Assembly (NCBI RefSeq): GCF_039233145.1
Contig: NZ_CP136419.1
Coordinates: 1,028,001 to 1,092,000 of the forward strand
DNA: 64,000 nt
Reading direction: 5' to 3'
Origin: Moorella humiferrea
GTDB lineage: Bacteria; Bacillota; DSM-521; Neomoorellales; Neomoorellaceae
The stretch's first letter is position 1; each line of letters begins with the position of its first letter. Positions 17,483 to 28,884 of the stretch are shown here, piece by piece. The notes below the pieces were generated by a model, which was given only the letters and a program-made list of their open reading frames with translations, had not been told where the DNA came from and did no database searches. The translations under genes were made by a program, and so were the position numbers.

Positions 17483-18007
17483 GTGCAAGGGACAACGGTG
17501 ATTGCCGTACGCCATAAAGGCAGGGTAGCCATGGCCGGCGATGGTCAGGTGACCTTTGGCCATACCATTATGAAACATAAGGCCCGCAAAGTGCGCCGCT
17601 TATACCAGAATAAAGTCCTGGCAGGTTTCGCCGGCAGTGTGGCCGATGCCTTCACCCTCTTTGAAAAGTTTGAGGCCAAGCTGGAAGAATATAGGGGCAA
17701 TCTCCAGCGGGCCGCCGTGGAGCTGGGTAAAGAATGGCGGATGGATAGATTCCTGCGGCGCCTCGAAGCCCTCCTGGTCGTGGCCGATCGCGAGCATCTT
17801 TTGGTAATATCTGGGAATGGTGAGATTGTGGAACCCGATGACGGCGTAGCCGCCATCGGCTCGGGAGGACCTTATGCCTTGGCGGCCGCCCGGGCGCTAT
17901 TAAAGCATACTGATCTCGAGGCCGGCGCCATCGCCAGGGAAGCCCTCGCAATCGCCGCTTCCATATGCATTTACACCAACGGCAATATTATAGTAGAAGA
18001 ACTTTAA
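17483..18007 (+). CDS. hslV: ATP-dependent protease subunit HslV (ClpQ)
   Basis: 174 residues from GTG 17483. The mature N-terminus TTVIAVRH begins at residue 4, providing the catalytic threonine after removal of a short leader, as in proteasome-like peptidases. Motifs [10 protein letters not shown] and [16 protein letters not shown] are conserved. HslV forms the dodecameric peptidase chamber that works with HslU, encoded next. Some Firmicute homologues use serine; here threonine is kept. Confidence 0.96.
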   Translation: MQGTTVIAVRHKGRVAMAGDGQVTFGHTIMKHKARKVRRLYQNKVLAGFAGSVADAFTLFEKFEAKLEEYRGNLQRAAVELGKEWRMDRFLRRLEALLVVADREHLLVISGNGEIVEPDDGVAAIGSGGPYALAAARALLKHTDLEAGAIAREALAIAASICIYTNGNIIVEEL

Positions 18008-18027
18008 CACCGTGGGGAGGGTATATA

Positions 18028-19410
18028 ATGAACCTTACACCCCGCCAGATAGTCGCCGAACTGGATCGCTACATCGTCGGCCAGGAAGAAGCGAAAAAGT
18101 GCGTGGCCATCGCCTTAAGAAACCGCTACCGCCGGCAGAAGCTCGATAAAGATCTGCGCGATGAAGTCCTGCCCAAAAACATCATTATGATCGGACCCAC
18201 GGGCGTGGGCAAAACGGAAATCGCCAGGAGACTGGCTCGCCTGGTGGGAGCCCCCTTCCTAAAGGTGGAAGCCACCCGGTTCACAGAGGTCGGCTACGTA
18301 GGACGCGACGTAGAATCAATGATTAGAGAATTGGTAGAAAATGCCGTAAGAATGGTTAAAATAGAAAAGCGGGCGGAAGTAGAAACCCAGGCGTCTAAAC
18401 TGGCGGAAAAACGTTTGCTTGATCTGTTGGTTCCCCGCTCCGGAAAAGACAGGGGAGGTCGTTCCCCATGGGAGGTTATTTTTGGCGGGGCCTCGGGGAC
18501 CGCGGCGGACACGGCGGTCGACGAAGGAAATACCGCAGAGCAGCGGGCCATCCTCCGGGAAAAGTTGCGGCGCCAGGAACTGGAAGACATGATGGTGGAG
18601 GTGGAAGTAGAGGACACCGCCTCTCCGGGTTTTGTGGTGGGCGGCCTTGGCCTGGAAGAACTCGGAATGAATCTCCAGGATATGCTGGGCAGCTTCCTCC
18701 CTAAACGCAAGCGCAAACGTCTGGTAACCGTGGCCGAGGCCCGGCGCATCCTCATCCAGCAGGAAGCCGATAAGTTAATCGATATGGACGAGGTTACGGC
18801 CATAGCCGTCCAGCGGGTGGAACAGGACGGCATCATATTCCTGGATGAAATAGACAAAATAGCCGGAAGGGAAAAAGGGACGGGCCCCGACGTATCCCGG
18901 GAAGGGGTGCAGCGCGATATCCTGCCCATTGTCGAAGGCACTACGGTTCAGACCAAATACGGCCCGGTAAAGACGGATCATATCCTGTTCATTGCCGCCG
19001 GAGCCTTTCACGTGGCCAAACCCTCGGACTTAATTCCGGAACTCCAGGGGCGGTTTCCCATCAGGGTAGAACTCAAAAGTTTGACGAAGGAAGACTTTAG
19101 ACGCATTTTGACTGAGCCGCGCAACTCCCTTTTACGCCAGTATAAAGCCTTGCTGGCGGTGGATGGAGTCGAGGTGCAATTTACAGACGATGCTATTGCG
19201 GAAATTGCCGATATTGCTTATACTGTAAATAATCAGGGCGAAGACATCGGCGCCCGCCGACTCCATACCATCCTGGAAAAGGTACTGCAGGAACTGCTAT
19301 TCCAGGCGCCGGACGTTGCCGGAGGTAAAGTGATGGTCGACGCCGCTTATGTCCGGCAACAATTGGGAGACATCCTGCAACAAAAAGATTTACAAAGTTA
19401 CATTTTATAA
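18028..19410 (+). CDS. hslU: HslU (ClpY) unfoldase ATPase
   Basis: 460 residues from ATG 18028, behind GGGGAGGG; earlier in-frame codons overlap hslV. Walker [10 protein letters not shown] is near residue 58, followed by the GYVGRDVES pore loop, an inserted I-domain (about 110-240) and Walker [10 protein letters not shown]. The AAA+ ring unfolds substrates for HslV. The neighbours hslV and codY match the Bacillus order. Confidence 0.97.
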   Translation: MNLTPRQIVAELDRYIVGQEEAKKCVAIALRNRYRRQKLDKDLRDEVLPKNIIMIGPTGVGKTEIARRLARLVGAPFLKVEATRFTEVGYVGRDVESMIRELVENAVRMVKIEKRAEVETQASKLAEKRLLDLLVPRSGKDRGGRSPWEVIFGGASGTAADTAVDEGNTAEQRAILREKLRRQELEDMMVEVEVEDTASPGFVVGGLGLEELGMNLQDMLGSFLPKRKRKRLVTVAEARRILIQQEADKLIDMDEVTAIAVQRVEQDGIIFLDEIDKIAGREKGTGPDVSREGVQRDILPIVEGTTVQTKYGPVKTDHILFIAAGAFHVAKPSDLIPELQGRFPIRVELKSLTKEDFRRILTEPRNSLLRQYKALLAVDGVEVQFTDDAIAEIADIAYTVNNQGEDIGARRLHTILEKVLQELLFQAPDVAGGKVMVDAAYVRQQLGDILQQKDLQSYIL

Positions 19411-19422
19411 CAGGAAAGGAAG

Positions 19423-20211
19423 ATGGAAATGGAATCTTTGCTAGAAAGATCTAGAAAAATCAACCGCCTGCTACAGCGGGCTGCCGGAAATCCGGTAGAC
19501 TTTCAAGAAATGGCCAATGTCATGCGCGACGTGTTGGGAGCCAACACTTATATCGTAGGTCGGCATGCCCGTGTTTTGGGCTACGCCTTTATTGAAGGCT
19601 TCACCTGCGACATAATGGAAGACATAGTTTTCCAGTCCGAGCGTTTCCCTGAGCAGTATAACGAACAGCTCCTGCGCATCGACGAAACCCAGGCCAATTT
19701 TTGCCAGGTAGGTAACGCCTGCGTTTTCGACCTGGACAAAAAATGTGTTTTCAATAACAAATTGACTACCGTTGTCCCCATTGTCGGTGGCGGACAGCGC
19801 CTGGGCACGCTGATACTCTCTAAGTTCGACGTGCGCTTTGACGACGAAGACCTGGTACTTGCCGAATACGGGGCCACAGTCGTGGGCATGGAGATCCTGC
19901 GTTCCAAAGCCGATAAGATAGAAGAAGAAGCCCGCAAGCGGGCCGCTGTCCATGTGGCCCTGGCCACCCTTTCCTACTCCGAACTAGAAGCGGTAGAACA
20001 CATTTTTGCCGAACTGGACGGCGATGAAGGCATTCTGGTAGCCAGTAAGATTGCCGACCGGGCGGGCATTACCCGTTCCGTGATCGTCAATGCCCTGCGC
20101 AAGTTCGAAAGCGCCGGGGTTATTGAATCCAAGTCCCTGGGTATGAAGGGGACCTATATCCGCATCTTGAACGACCATCTCCTTGAGGAGCTGGAAAAAC
20201 TACGCCGGTAG
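19423..20211 (+). CDS. codY: Global transcription repressor CodY
   Basis: 262 residues from ATG 19423; ATG 19429 is an alternative with better spacing to AAAGGA. The N-terminal GAF domain (about 1-155) senses branched-chain amino acids, and the C-terminal winged helix carries [21 protein letters not shown], the CodY recognition helix. CodY represses nutrient-scavenging genes and also responds to GTP. It is 12 bases after hslU. A new promoter for rpsB follows, so codY closes this transcript. Confidence 0.96.
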   Translation: MEMESLLERSRKINRLLQRAAGNPVDFQEMANVMRDVLGANTYIVGRHARVLGYAFIEGFTCDIMEDIVFQSERFPEQYNEQLLRIDETQANFCQVGNACVFDLDKKCVFNNKLTTVVPIVGGGQRLGTLILSKFDVRFDDEDLVLAEYGATVVGMEILRSKADKIEEEARKRAAVHVALATLSYSELEAVEHIFAELDGDEGILVASKIADRAGITRSVIVNALRKFESAGVIESKSLGMKGTYIRILNDHLLEELEKLRR

Positions 20212-20223
20212 ACCAAAGATGTC

Positions 20224-20253
20224 TTGCTCAAAGCCGGGGGATTATGTTATACT
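20224..20253 (+). promoter_or_regulatory. Promoter for rpsB-tsf
   Basis: TTGCTC (20224-20229), 18-bp spacer, TATACT (20248-20253). About 110 bases of leader follow before rpsB. It includes a cggaagg...ccttccg inverted repeat around 20282-20319 that could be a ribosomal-protein leader structure. Confidence 0.6.
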
Positions 20254-20363
20254 TACCTCTGGCCCTTGATTACACACGCACCGGAAGGCGGGAGAAGTGC
20301 CGCGCTGGCGGTCCTTCCGTTTGATGAAGGTAGCGGCGGGTAAAAACTAAGGAGGTGCGTTTT

Positions 20364-21074
20364 GTGATAATTTCAATGAAACAGCTGCTGGAGGCCGGCG
20401 TTCATTTCGGCCACCAGACGCGGCGCTGGAATCCCAAGATGGCCCCGTATATTTTTACGGAGCGCAACGGGATTTACATTATTGACCTCCAGCGCACCGT
20501 TAAAATGATTGAAGAAGCCTACAACTTCGTCCGGGATCTGGCCCGCAACGGAGGCAAGATCCTCTTTGTAGGCACCAAGAAGCAGGCTCAGGAAGCCGTC
20601 AAGGAAGAAGCCGAGCGCTGCGGTATGTTCTATGTCAATGTCCGCTGGTTGGGAGGTACGCTGACCAATTTCCAGACCATTCGTCGGCGCATTGAACGTT
20701 TAAAAGAACTGGAACGCATGGAGGAAGAAGGTACCTTCGAGGTCCTGCCCAAAAAAGAAGTTGCCCGGCTGCGTCATGAAAAGGAAAAGCTGGAACGCTA
20801 CCTGGGCGGCATTAAAGAAATGAGGAATTTGCCCGACGCCCTTTTTATCATTGACCCGCGAAAAGAGCGTATAGCCGTGGCCGAAGGGCGGCGGTTGGGT
20901 ATTCCCATTGTAGCCATCGTTGATACCAACTGCGATCCCGATGAAATAGATTATGTTATTCCCGGTAACGACGACGCCATTCGGGCGGTACGGCTGCTGA
21001 CCAGCAAAATCGCCGATGCCGTTTTAGAAGGCCTCCAAGGTCAGGATCAGCCGGAAGAGGCGGTAGGAGAATAG
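20364..21074 (+). CDS. rpsB: 30S ribosomal protein S2
   Basis: 236 residues from GTG 20364, chosen because AAGGAGGTG ends 5-6 bases upstream and because homologues begin a few residues before MKQLLEAG. The motif [15 protein letters not shown] and [10 protein letters not shown] are diagnostic. S2 joins the small subunit late, near S1/S21 positions. Followed by tsf, the universal order. Confidence 0.97.
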   Translation: MIISMKQLLEAGVHFGHQTRRWNPKMAPYIFTERNGIYIIDLQRTVKMIEEAYNFVRDLARNGGKILFVGTKKQAQEAVKEEAERCGMFYVNVRWLGGTLTNFQTIRRRIERLKELERMEEEGTFEVLPKKEVARLRHEKEKLERYLGGIKEMRNLPDALFIIDPRKERIAVAEGRRLGIPIVAIVDTNCDPDEIDYVIPGNDDAIRAVRLLTSKIADAVLEGLQGQDQPEEAVGE

Positions 21075-21094
21075 TCTTATCCCATGGAGGATTA

Positions 21095-21121
21095 TAAGCG
21101 TAGGTTTGCCACCTACGCTTA
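21095..21121 (+). promoter_or_regulatory. Perfect 10-bp hairpin between rpsB and tsf
   Basis: 21095-21104 pairs with 21112-21121 around a 7-nt loop. No T tract follows, so it is more likely a processing or attenuation structure than a full terminator. It may set the ratio of S2 to EF-Ts. Confidence 0.5.
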
Positions 21122-21186
21122 CATAGTGTTTGTCTGCGTTCGTCACGGGAACTAACGGTTAAAGCAATGGATGGAGGAGAGAGGTT

Positions 21187-22621
<1,435 letters not shown>

Positions 22622-22622
<1 letters not shown>

Positions 22623-23179
22623 TGCTTGAGGAGATTTTAAAAGAAGCTGAAGGCAGGATGCAAAAGGCAGTCGAGGGCTTGCGGCGGGAAATGGCCACCA
22701 TCAGGGCGGGACGGGCCAACCCGGCACTTCTAGAAAAGGTCACCGTTAACTATTATGGGACGCCGACGCCCATCAACCAGCTGGCTACCATTTCTGCCCC
22801 GGAAGCACGGCTTTTAGTAATTCAGCCATGGGATCGCAATGTTCTGCCAGAAATGGAAAAGGCCATTTTAAAATCGGACCTCGGCCTGACACCCGCCAGT
22901 GACGGTACCGTCATTCGTATTGTCATACCCCAGTTGACGGAAGAACGGCGAAACGAACTGGTAAAGATGGTGCGCAAAAAAGCGGAAGAATTCCGGGTCA
23001 TCGTACGCAACGTCCGGCGGGAAGCCAATGATAAGTTAAAGGCTCAGGAGAAAAACAAAACTGCCTCCGAAGATGAGGTCAAACGGGCCCAGGAAAAGGT
23101 GCAAAAACTGACGGATAACTATATCCAAACCATTGATAAAATCCTGGCTAACAAAGAAGCGGAAATTATGGAGGTCTAA
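22622..23179 (+). CDS. frr: Ribosome recycling factor
   Basis: 185 residues from ATG 22622, inside the pyrH stop. The family blocks [20 protein letters not shown] and [13 protein letters not shown] are clear. With EF-G it splits post-termination ribosomes. Standard length. Confidence 0.97.
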
Positions 23180-23581
<402 letters not shown>

Positions 23582-23589
23582 ATGGCGAC

Positions 23590-23617
23590 AACCCCCCTCC
23601 ATGAGGGGGTTTGTTTT
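23590..23617 (+). terminator. Terminator-like hairpin between the ferredoxin gene and uppS
   Basis: A C-rich arm (23590-23598) pairs with AGGGGGTT (23604-23611), then TGTTTTAT follows. It probably gives partial termination, since uppS starts 31 bases later with no clear new promoter. Confidence 0.6.
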
Positions 23618-23647
23618 ATAGGTTGCCGGCTTATAGGGGGGAAACTG

Positions 23648-24424
23648 GTGGCCGGTTTTCTCAAAAAATGGTTCCGTTTTGCACCGGATAGGAAAGGCAA
23701 AGAAGCGGAGTTAGATCCAGGAAAAATGCCGCGCCATGTCGCCATTATAATGGATGGCAACGGACGCTGGGCCAGGAGCAGGGGGCTGCCGCGGGCGGCG
23801 GGCCATCGTGCGGGGGTAGAGGCTCTGCGTGATATAGTCCGGGCCTGTGTCGATTGGGGCATACCCATCTTGACGGTATATGCCTTTTCCACGGAAAACT
23901 GGAAGAGGCCACAAGAAGAGGTAAAGGGATTAATGAACCTTTTGGTCGAATACATGCGTCGCGAGCTTCCGGAATTAAAGCAAGAAGGGGTACAGGTTCG
24001 AGCCATTGGCCGCCTGGAAGCCCTCCCGCCTGAGGCCCGTCGGGAGCTGGAAAGGGCCTGGAGGGAAACGGCCGGTAACCGCAGATTGATTCTCAATCTG
24101 GCCCTAAATTACGGCGGCCGGGCGGAACTGGTGGACGCCTGCCGGGAAATATCCCACAAAGTTCTGGCCGGCGAACTTCGCCCTGAGGATATAAACGACG
24201 ACGTATTAAAAAAAGCCCTGTATACCGGGGATTTACCCGATCCTGATCTCCTAATTCGTCCTTCAGGAGAAATGCGCCTCAGCAATTTTCTACTATGGCA
24301 GCTTGCTTATACCGAGCTCTGGTTTACCGATATCTACTGGCCCGACTTCCGCAGGGAAAATTTGCGCCAGGCCCTCCTGGATTACCAACAAAGGGAACGG
24401 CGCTTCGGCGGTTTGAAAATTTAA
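23648..24424 (+). CDS. uppS: Undecaprenyl diphosphate synthase
   Basis: 258 residues from GTG 23648, behind GGGGGG; upstream in-frame codons fall in the terminator hairpin. Catalytic MDGNGRWARSRGLPRAAGH and the RPSGEMRLSNFLLWQ block are diagnostic of cis-prenyltransferases. It makes the C55 carrier lipid for peptidoglycan. Followed by cdsA. Confidence 0.96.
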   Translation: MAGFLKKWFRFAPDRKGKEAELDPGKMPRHVAIIMDGNGRWARSRGLPRAAGHRAGVEALRDIVRACVDWGIPILTVYAFSTENWKRPQEEVKGLMNLLVEYMRRELPELKQEGVQVRAIGRLEALPPEARRELERAWRETAGNRRLILNLALNYGGRAELVDACREISHKVLAGELRPEDINDDVLKKALYTGDLPDPDLLIRPSGEMRLSNFLLWQLAYTELWFTDIYWPDFRRENLRQALLDYQQRERRFGGLKI

Positions 24425-24441
24425 GCTCGGTGGTGTTGTTA

Positions 24442-25239
24442 GTGCTGGGCCCCAGGGTTTTAGTCGCCGCGTTGGGCGTCCCACTTCTTTTGGGAACGGC
24501 CGTTAAAGGCGGCTGGTGGTTCCTTCTGTTGGTTATGGCGGTGGCCTTTATCGGGTTAATGGAATTCTACCGTATGGCCGAACGCCTCAAGGTAAAGCCT
24601 TTAATACCGGTGGGCCTTGTCGGGGGCTTACTATTTATCATAGCAGCATATTTTAATAATGGGCCTGCGGCCTGGCCCGGACTGGTACTGACTGTAGGTA
24701 TGCTTGTATTTTTTCTCGCCCTTTTCCCCCGTATGACGCCGGCGGATGTGGCCGTAACTATCCTGGGTAGCTGGTACGTTGGAGGGTTGCTGGCCTTTTT
24801 GCCTCTACTACGTCTTTTGCCCCGCGGCGTCGAAATTCTTATCCTTACGTTAATCATGACATGGGCCAATGATACCGGCGCCTATTTCTGCGGCCGGCTT
24901 TTCGGCCGCCGTCATCCCTGGCCCAGTTTAAGTCCGGGTAAAACCTGGGCGGGGGCAATAGGGGGGCTAATGTCAACCTTGGCCGTAGCCGAGACTTTCG
25001 GCCAACATCTTTTACCCTTTTTCAGCGGTTGGGTGCTGGCAGGGTGGGCCCTGTTGACATCCATTGCCGCCCAGGCGGGGGATTTGATAGAGTCCGGTTT
25101 TAAACGCCAGGCCGGGGTTAAGGACAGCGGTACCATTTTACCGGGACATGGCGGTATTTTAGACCGTTTTGATAGTTTGCTCCTTGTGGCTCCGGTGGTA
25201 TACTATTATCTGGCCTTCTTTTTAACAAAAATGGAGTGA
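24442..25239 (+). CDS. cdsA: Phosphatidate cytidylyltransferase
   Basis: About 265 residues if started at GTG 24442; GTG 24430 and 24433 are equally possible, while longer frames overlap uppS. Eight or so hydrophobic helices and the C-terminal signature LSPGKTWAG...GHGGILDRFDSLL are visible. The enzyme makes CDP-diacylglycerol at the membrane for phospholipid synthesis. Standard position between uppS and dxr, with one extra gene. Confidence 0.93.
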   Translation: MLGPRVLVAALGVPLLLGTAVKGGWWFLLLVMAVAFIGLMEFYRMAERLKVKPLIPVGLVGGLLFIIAAYFNNGPAAWPGLVLTVGMLVFFLALFPRMTPADVAVTILGSWYVGGLLAFLPLLRLLPRGVEILILTLIMTWANDTGAYFCGRLFGRRHPWPSLSPGKTWAGAIGGLMSTLAVAETFGQHLLPFFSGWVLAGWALLTSIAAQAGDLIESGFKRQAGVKDSGTILPGHGGILDRFDSLLLVAPVVYYYLAFFLTKME

Positions 25240-25245
25240 AACCTT

Positions 25246-26346
25246 TTGAGCGACCTAAATGATCGTTTTAAACAAACATTCAAAACTTTGCTTTTGGCCC
25301 TCATGGCCTCTCTACTTTTCCTTTTGCTTTTTTATTACATACTGCCTGCTGCCGGGGCAATCGTCAAGGCCCTGGTACCTGTCTTACTTCCTTTTGCCCT
25401 GGCGGCCCTTTTGGCAGCAATCATCGATCCAGTAGTTGATTTTATAGAAACCCGGCTAAAAATAGGCCGGGGCTGGGCGGTCATTTTTACCCTATTGTCC
25501 GTCCTGGCCGTAATCAGTGTGGCCATTTTTTACCTGGCGGCCAACCTGATCGTTGAATTGGAAAGCCTGGCCATGAATCTTCCGGCACAGGCGCGCGAGC
25601 TGAGCCTTATTCTAAGGGATTATTTACTTCGTCTGCAGAACTTTTATTTTACCGGCAACCTCCCCGTTGAGGTTTTAAACACCCTCCAGTCCCTGCTGGA
25701 CAACGGCGTAAACTGGTTGAAAAACCTCCTGGGCCTTGCGGCCCAATGGTTGCTGACCTTTATTAGCTCTTTGCCCGAGCTCTTTATTTCTTTTATTATA
25801 ACTTTAGTTGCCACGTATTTTTTCAGCAGAGACAAAGAATTCATTCTCCATGCCCTGTTGTCAGTGGTGCAGCCGGCCTGGCGGGAAAGGATGGGGGCGG
25901 TATTCAGTTCTCTGGGCAAGGCCATTATTGGCTACCTGCGGGCCGAGATTTTACTGGTCAGCCTGCAGATGACTCAGAGCATTATCGGCCTTTTAATTTT
26001 AAATGTAGATTATGCCCTTACCCTGGCCTTTTTAATAGGCCTTGCCGACTTATTACCTATTGTCGGCCCGGGGACGGTGTTCATTCCCTGGATTGTGGTG
26101 GAATTCATTTTGGGGCATTATGGTATGGGGCTTGCCCTTTTAATCCTCTACGCCTTCATAATTATCCTGCGTCAGGTCCTGCAGCCAAAGCTGGTGGCCG
26201 TAAGCCTGGGACTGTACCCCCTGACGACCTTAATAGCCCTGTACGCCGGTTTAAAACTCCTGGGAGTTGCCGGACTGGTAGTTGGCCCCCTGACACTCGT
26301 TGTATTGAAGGCATTTTACCGTTCGCGGCAGGGGGTGACTAAATAG
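25246..26346 (+). CDS. AI-2E family / YtvI-like membrane transporter
   Basis: 366 residues from TTG 25246, five bases after cdsA. Several hydrophobic segments: two near the N-terminus, a central soluble-like region (about 110-190) and a helix-rich C-terminal half with GLADLLPIVGPGTVFIPW, the conserved AI-2E family block. Close relatives include sporulation protein YtvI and putative permeases. The transported substrate is unknown. It lies inside the cdsA-dxr interval, which is not the usual place in Bacillus. Confidence 0.8.
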   Translation: MSDLNDRFKQTFKTLLLALMASLLFLLLFYYILPAAGAIVKALVPVLLPFALAALLAAIIDPVVDFIETRLKIGRGWAVIFTLLSVLAVISVAIFYLAANLIVELESLAMNLPAQARELSLILRDYLLRLQNFYFTGNLPVEVLNTLQSLLDNGVNWLKNLLGLAAQWLLTFISSLPELFISFIITLVATYFFSRDKEFILHALLSVVQPAWRERMGAVFSSLGKAIIGYLRAEILLVSLQMTQSIIGLLILNVDYALTLAFLIGLADLLPIVGPGTVFIPWIVVEFILGHYGMGLALLILYAFIIILRQVLQPKLVAVSLGLYPLTTLIALYAGLKLLGVAGLVVGPLTLVVLKAFYRSRQGVTK

Positions 26347-27522
26347 ATGGCCAGGGAAATAACCGTGCTGGGTTCGACGGGTTCCATGGGCCGCCAGACT
26401 TTGGAGGTGGTGGCCGCACACCCCGGCCGCTTTAAAGTGGCCGCACTCGCCGCCGCCCGGAATGTCGAATTAATGACCGCCCAGGCAAAACGATTTCATC
26501 CCCGTCTTGCCGTTCTCCTGGATCCTGCCGGAGCCCAGGAGCTTGCTTCCCGGTTACGGGGAACGGGGGTGCGGGTCTTAACGGGAGATGAAGGCGTCCT
26601 GGCCGCCGCCACCTTGGAAGGCGTAGAACTGGTCGTGGCCGCCATGGTGGGTATCCGCAGCCTGCCGGCGGTTCTGGCCGCCCTGGAGTCCGGCAAAGAT
26701 ATCGCCATAGCCAATAAAGAACTGCTGGTGGCCGCCGGCGATGTGATTATGGGACGTGCCCATACCCTGAAACGCCGGGTGCTTCCGGTAGACAGCGAGC
26801 ACTCAGCCATTTTTCAATGCCTGAACCGGGGCGGCCCGGTGGAGGAAGTTATAATTACGGCTTCGGGTGGACCCTTTCGTGATAAAACCTTAGAAGAAAT
26901 GGCTGCCGTCACTCCGGAAGAAGCGTTGCAACACCCTACGTGGGTCATGGGGCCCAAGGTTACCGTCGATTCCGCCACCTTGATGAATAAAGGCTTGGAA
27001 GTTATAGAAGCCAAGCACCTCTTCAACCTGGACTATGACCGGATTACCGTACTCATCCATCCCCAGAGCGTCGTTCATGCTTTGGTGCGCTACGGCGATG
27101 GCTCCCTTTTCGCCCACCTGGGCCCTGCCGATATGCGCCTGCCCATTCAGTATGCCCTGACCTGGCCGGAACGCTGGGAACTGAATGTCCGCAAATTGGA
27201 CCTGGCTGACCTGGGACACCTGGACTTCAGCCACCCCGATGTTAAGCGTTTTCCCTGTCTGGAGCTGGCCTACCACGCCGGACGGGCCGGGGGTACTTGC
27301 CCGGCGGTATTGAGCGCTGCCGACGAGGTTGCCGTGGAATTTTTCCTGGCTGGTAAAATACCGTTGACGGCTATCAGCCAGGTGGTAGCCAGGGTTCTGG
27401 AGGAACACAGACCGGCGGCGGCAGACGACCTTGAGGCGATTCTTGCCGCCTATTCTTGGGCGCGGCGACGGGCGGAAGTAGTGGCGGAAGGGTTTTGCAA
27501 GGGAAGCCCTCATAAGGGCTGA
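26347..27522 (+). CDS. dxr: 1-deoxy-D-xylulose 5-phosphate reductoisomerase
   Basis: 391 residues; ATG 26347 directly follows the previous stop. NADPH site GSTGSMGRQTLEVV at residues 7-20, metal and substrate blocks DSEHSAIFQCL and TVDSATLMNKGLEVIEAKHLF. Second step of the MEP isoprenoid pathway; ispG lies two genes downstream. A structured non-coding element separates it from rseP. Confidence 0.97.
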   Translation: MAREITVLGSTGSMGRQTLEVVAAHPGRFKVAALAAARNVELMTAQAKRFHPRLAVLLDPAGAQELASRLRGTGVRVLTGDEGVLAAATLEGVELVVAAMVGIRSLPAVLAALESGKDIAIANKELLVAAGDVIMGRAHTLKRRVLPVDSEHSAIFQCLNRGGPVEEVIITASGGPFRDKTLEEMAAVTPEEALQHPTWVMGPKVTVDSATLMNKGLEVIEAKHLFNLDYDRITVLIHPQSVVHALVRYGDGSLFAHLGPADMRLPIQYALTWPERWELNVRKLDLADLGHLDFSHPDVKRFPCLELAYHAGRAGGTCPAVLSAADEVAVEFFLAGKIPLTAISQVVARVLEEHRPAAADDLEAILAAYSWARRRAEVVAEGFCKGSPHKG

Positions 27523-27563
27523 CGCCCGCACATACGAAAGATAAAAATTTGCCGGGTCGTTAG

Positions 27564-27817
27564 GGTGGGGATATGTCCCGGAGCCGCGAATAGTGAAGCG
27601 CCGGTAACAGGACAGGCGAGGTGAGGCAACCGCTGCCGGAGCCGAGGACGCCTGAGCGTACCCTGGCTAGGAATATAGTGCTATCGCATAGAAGGATCTA
27701 AGCCGGCGAGCAGAAAGCCTGTTCATGGGCAATCCACAGGCGACGAGCAGCGGTACGAACCGAGCCGTTGTCCTGTCGGCGCGTAACTCCTGAGCGGCGC
27801 AGGGACATATCCCCACC
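27564..27817 (+). ncRNA. 254-nt structured RNA-like element between dxr and rseP (HEARO-like candidate)
   Basis: The ends form a perfect 16-bp helix: 27564-27579 with 27802-27817. Nested inside are 27583-27587/27794-27798, 27598-27603/27777-27782 and 27607-27614/27769-27776. Interior hairpins lie at 27615-27618/27649-27652, 27717-27722/27736-27741 and 27751-27754/27759-27762. Such nesting over 254 bases is very unlikely by chance. There is no credible coding frame. Size, the long closing helix and the insertion inside a core operon resemble HEARO/omega RNAs of IsrB-type elements, here without a protein gene. That class assignment is from memory and unverified; the structure itself is read directly. 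Confidence 0.65.
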
Positions 27818-27867
27818 AGAAGGAACCATTTCTGGCAGAACCATATTCTTTAAGGAGCTGAGGTCCG

Positions 27868-28878
27868 GTGACCATTATCCTGGCCCTGATCGTTTTCAGT
27901 ATTTTAATCATCGTTCACGAAGGCGGACATTTCCTGGCGGCCAAAAGAGCCGGTATCAAGGTGGAAGAATTCGCCGTCGGCATGGGACCGGCCATCTGGC
28001 AGAAGAAAAAGGGGGAGACGGTGTACTCCCTGCGCGCCTTCCCCCTGGGCGGGTATAACCGCATGGCCGGTATGGAAGGCCCGGACCTCGACGATCCCCG
28101 CGGTTTTAATCGTCAGCCCCTTTTCAAACGGATGACGGTGATCGCCGCCGGTTCGGGTATGAATTTTTTGCTCGCCATCCTTATTTTTGTCTTCGTCTTT
28201 ATGGTCATTGGCATACCGGCGGATATTAACGTCATCGGCCGCGTCGAACCGGGGATGCCGGCCGCCCAGGCCGGCCTGCGTCCGGGGGACAAAGTCCTGG
28301 AAGTCGCCGGTACTCCGGTCAGCACCTGGCGGGAAATGGTCCAGGTTATCTACCGGCATCCCGATGAAAAAATCACTATGATCATCGAAAGGGAAGGCAG
28401 GCAGCAACAGATCACCTTGACGACGATAAAAGATCCCCAGACCGGCTATGGTATGGTGGGTATCGGCCCTAGCTGGCAGCGGCAGGGGCTGTGGACTTCC
28501 ATAAACCTGGGCCTCAGGCAGGCCTATGAAGTAACGCGGCTGATCATCTTGAGCCTGCTGGAAATCATCACCGGCAGGGCGGCGCCTGAAGTGGTGGGGC
28601 CAGTAGGCATCATCCAGATGGTCGGCCAGGCGGCCGCCTACGGATTGGCCAACGTATTGAATTTCATGGCGGTTTTAAGCCTGGATTTAGGCCTCATCAA
28701 CCTGCTGCCCATTCCCGCTTTAGACGGCAGCCGGCTGGTGTTTTTAGTTCTCGAAGGCCTGCGGGGGCGGCCCATAAGCGCCGAAAAGGAAAATTTGATC
28801 CACCTCATCGGTTTTGCCCTCCTTATGGGTCTGCTAATTCTAATAACCTATCAAGATTTGATACGTATTTTTAGTTGA
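27868..28878 (+). CDS. rseP: Site-2 membrane protease RseP/RasP
   Basis: 336 residues from GTG 27868. Zinc motif HEGGH at residues 17-21 in the first membrane helix, a PDZ domain (about 115-190), and the second-site block NLLPIPALDGSRL in a C-terminal helix. The enzyme cleaves transmembrane segments, for example of anti-sigma factors. Normally it directly follows dxr; here the structured RNA-like element lies between. Confidence 0.95.
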   Translation: MTIILALIVFSILIIVHEGGHFLAAKRAGIKVEEFAVGMGPAIWQKKKGETVYSLRAFPLGGYNRMAGMEGPDLDDPRGFNRQPLFKRMTVIAAGSGMNFLLAILIFVFVFMVIGIPADINVIGRVEPGMPAAQAGLRPGDKVLEVAGTPVSTWREMVQVIYRHPDEKITMIIEREGRQQQITLTTIKDPQTGYGMVGIGPSWQRQGLWTSINLGLRQAYEVTRLIILSLLEIITGRAAPEVVGPVGIIQMVGQAAAYGLANVLNFMAVLSLDLGLINLLPIPALDGSRLVFLVLEGLRGRPISAEKENLIHLIGFALLMGLLILITYQDLIRIFS

Positions 28879-28884
28879 GGTGAT

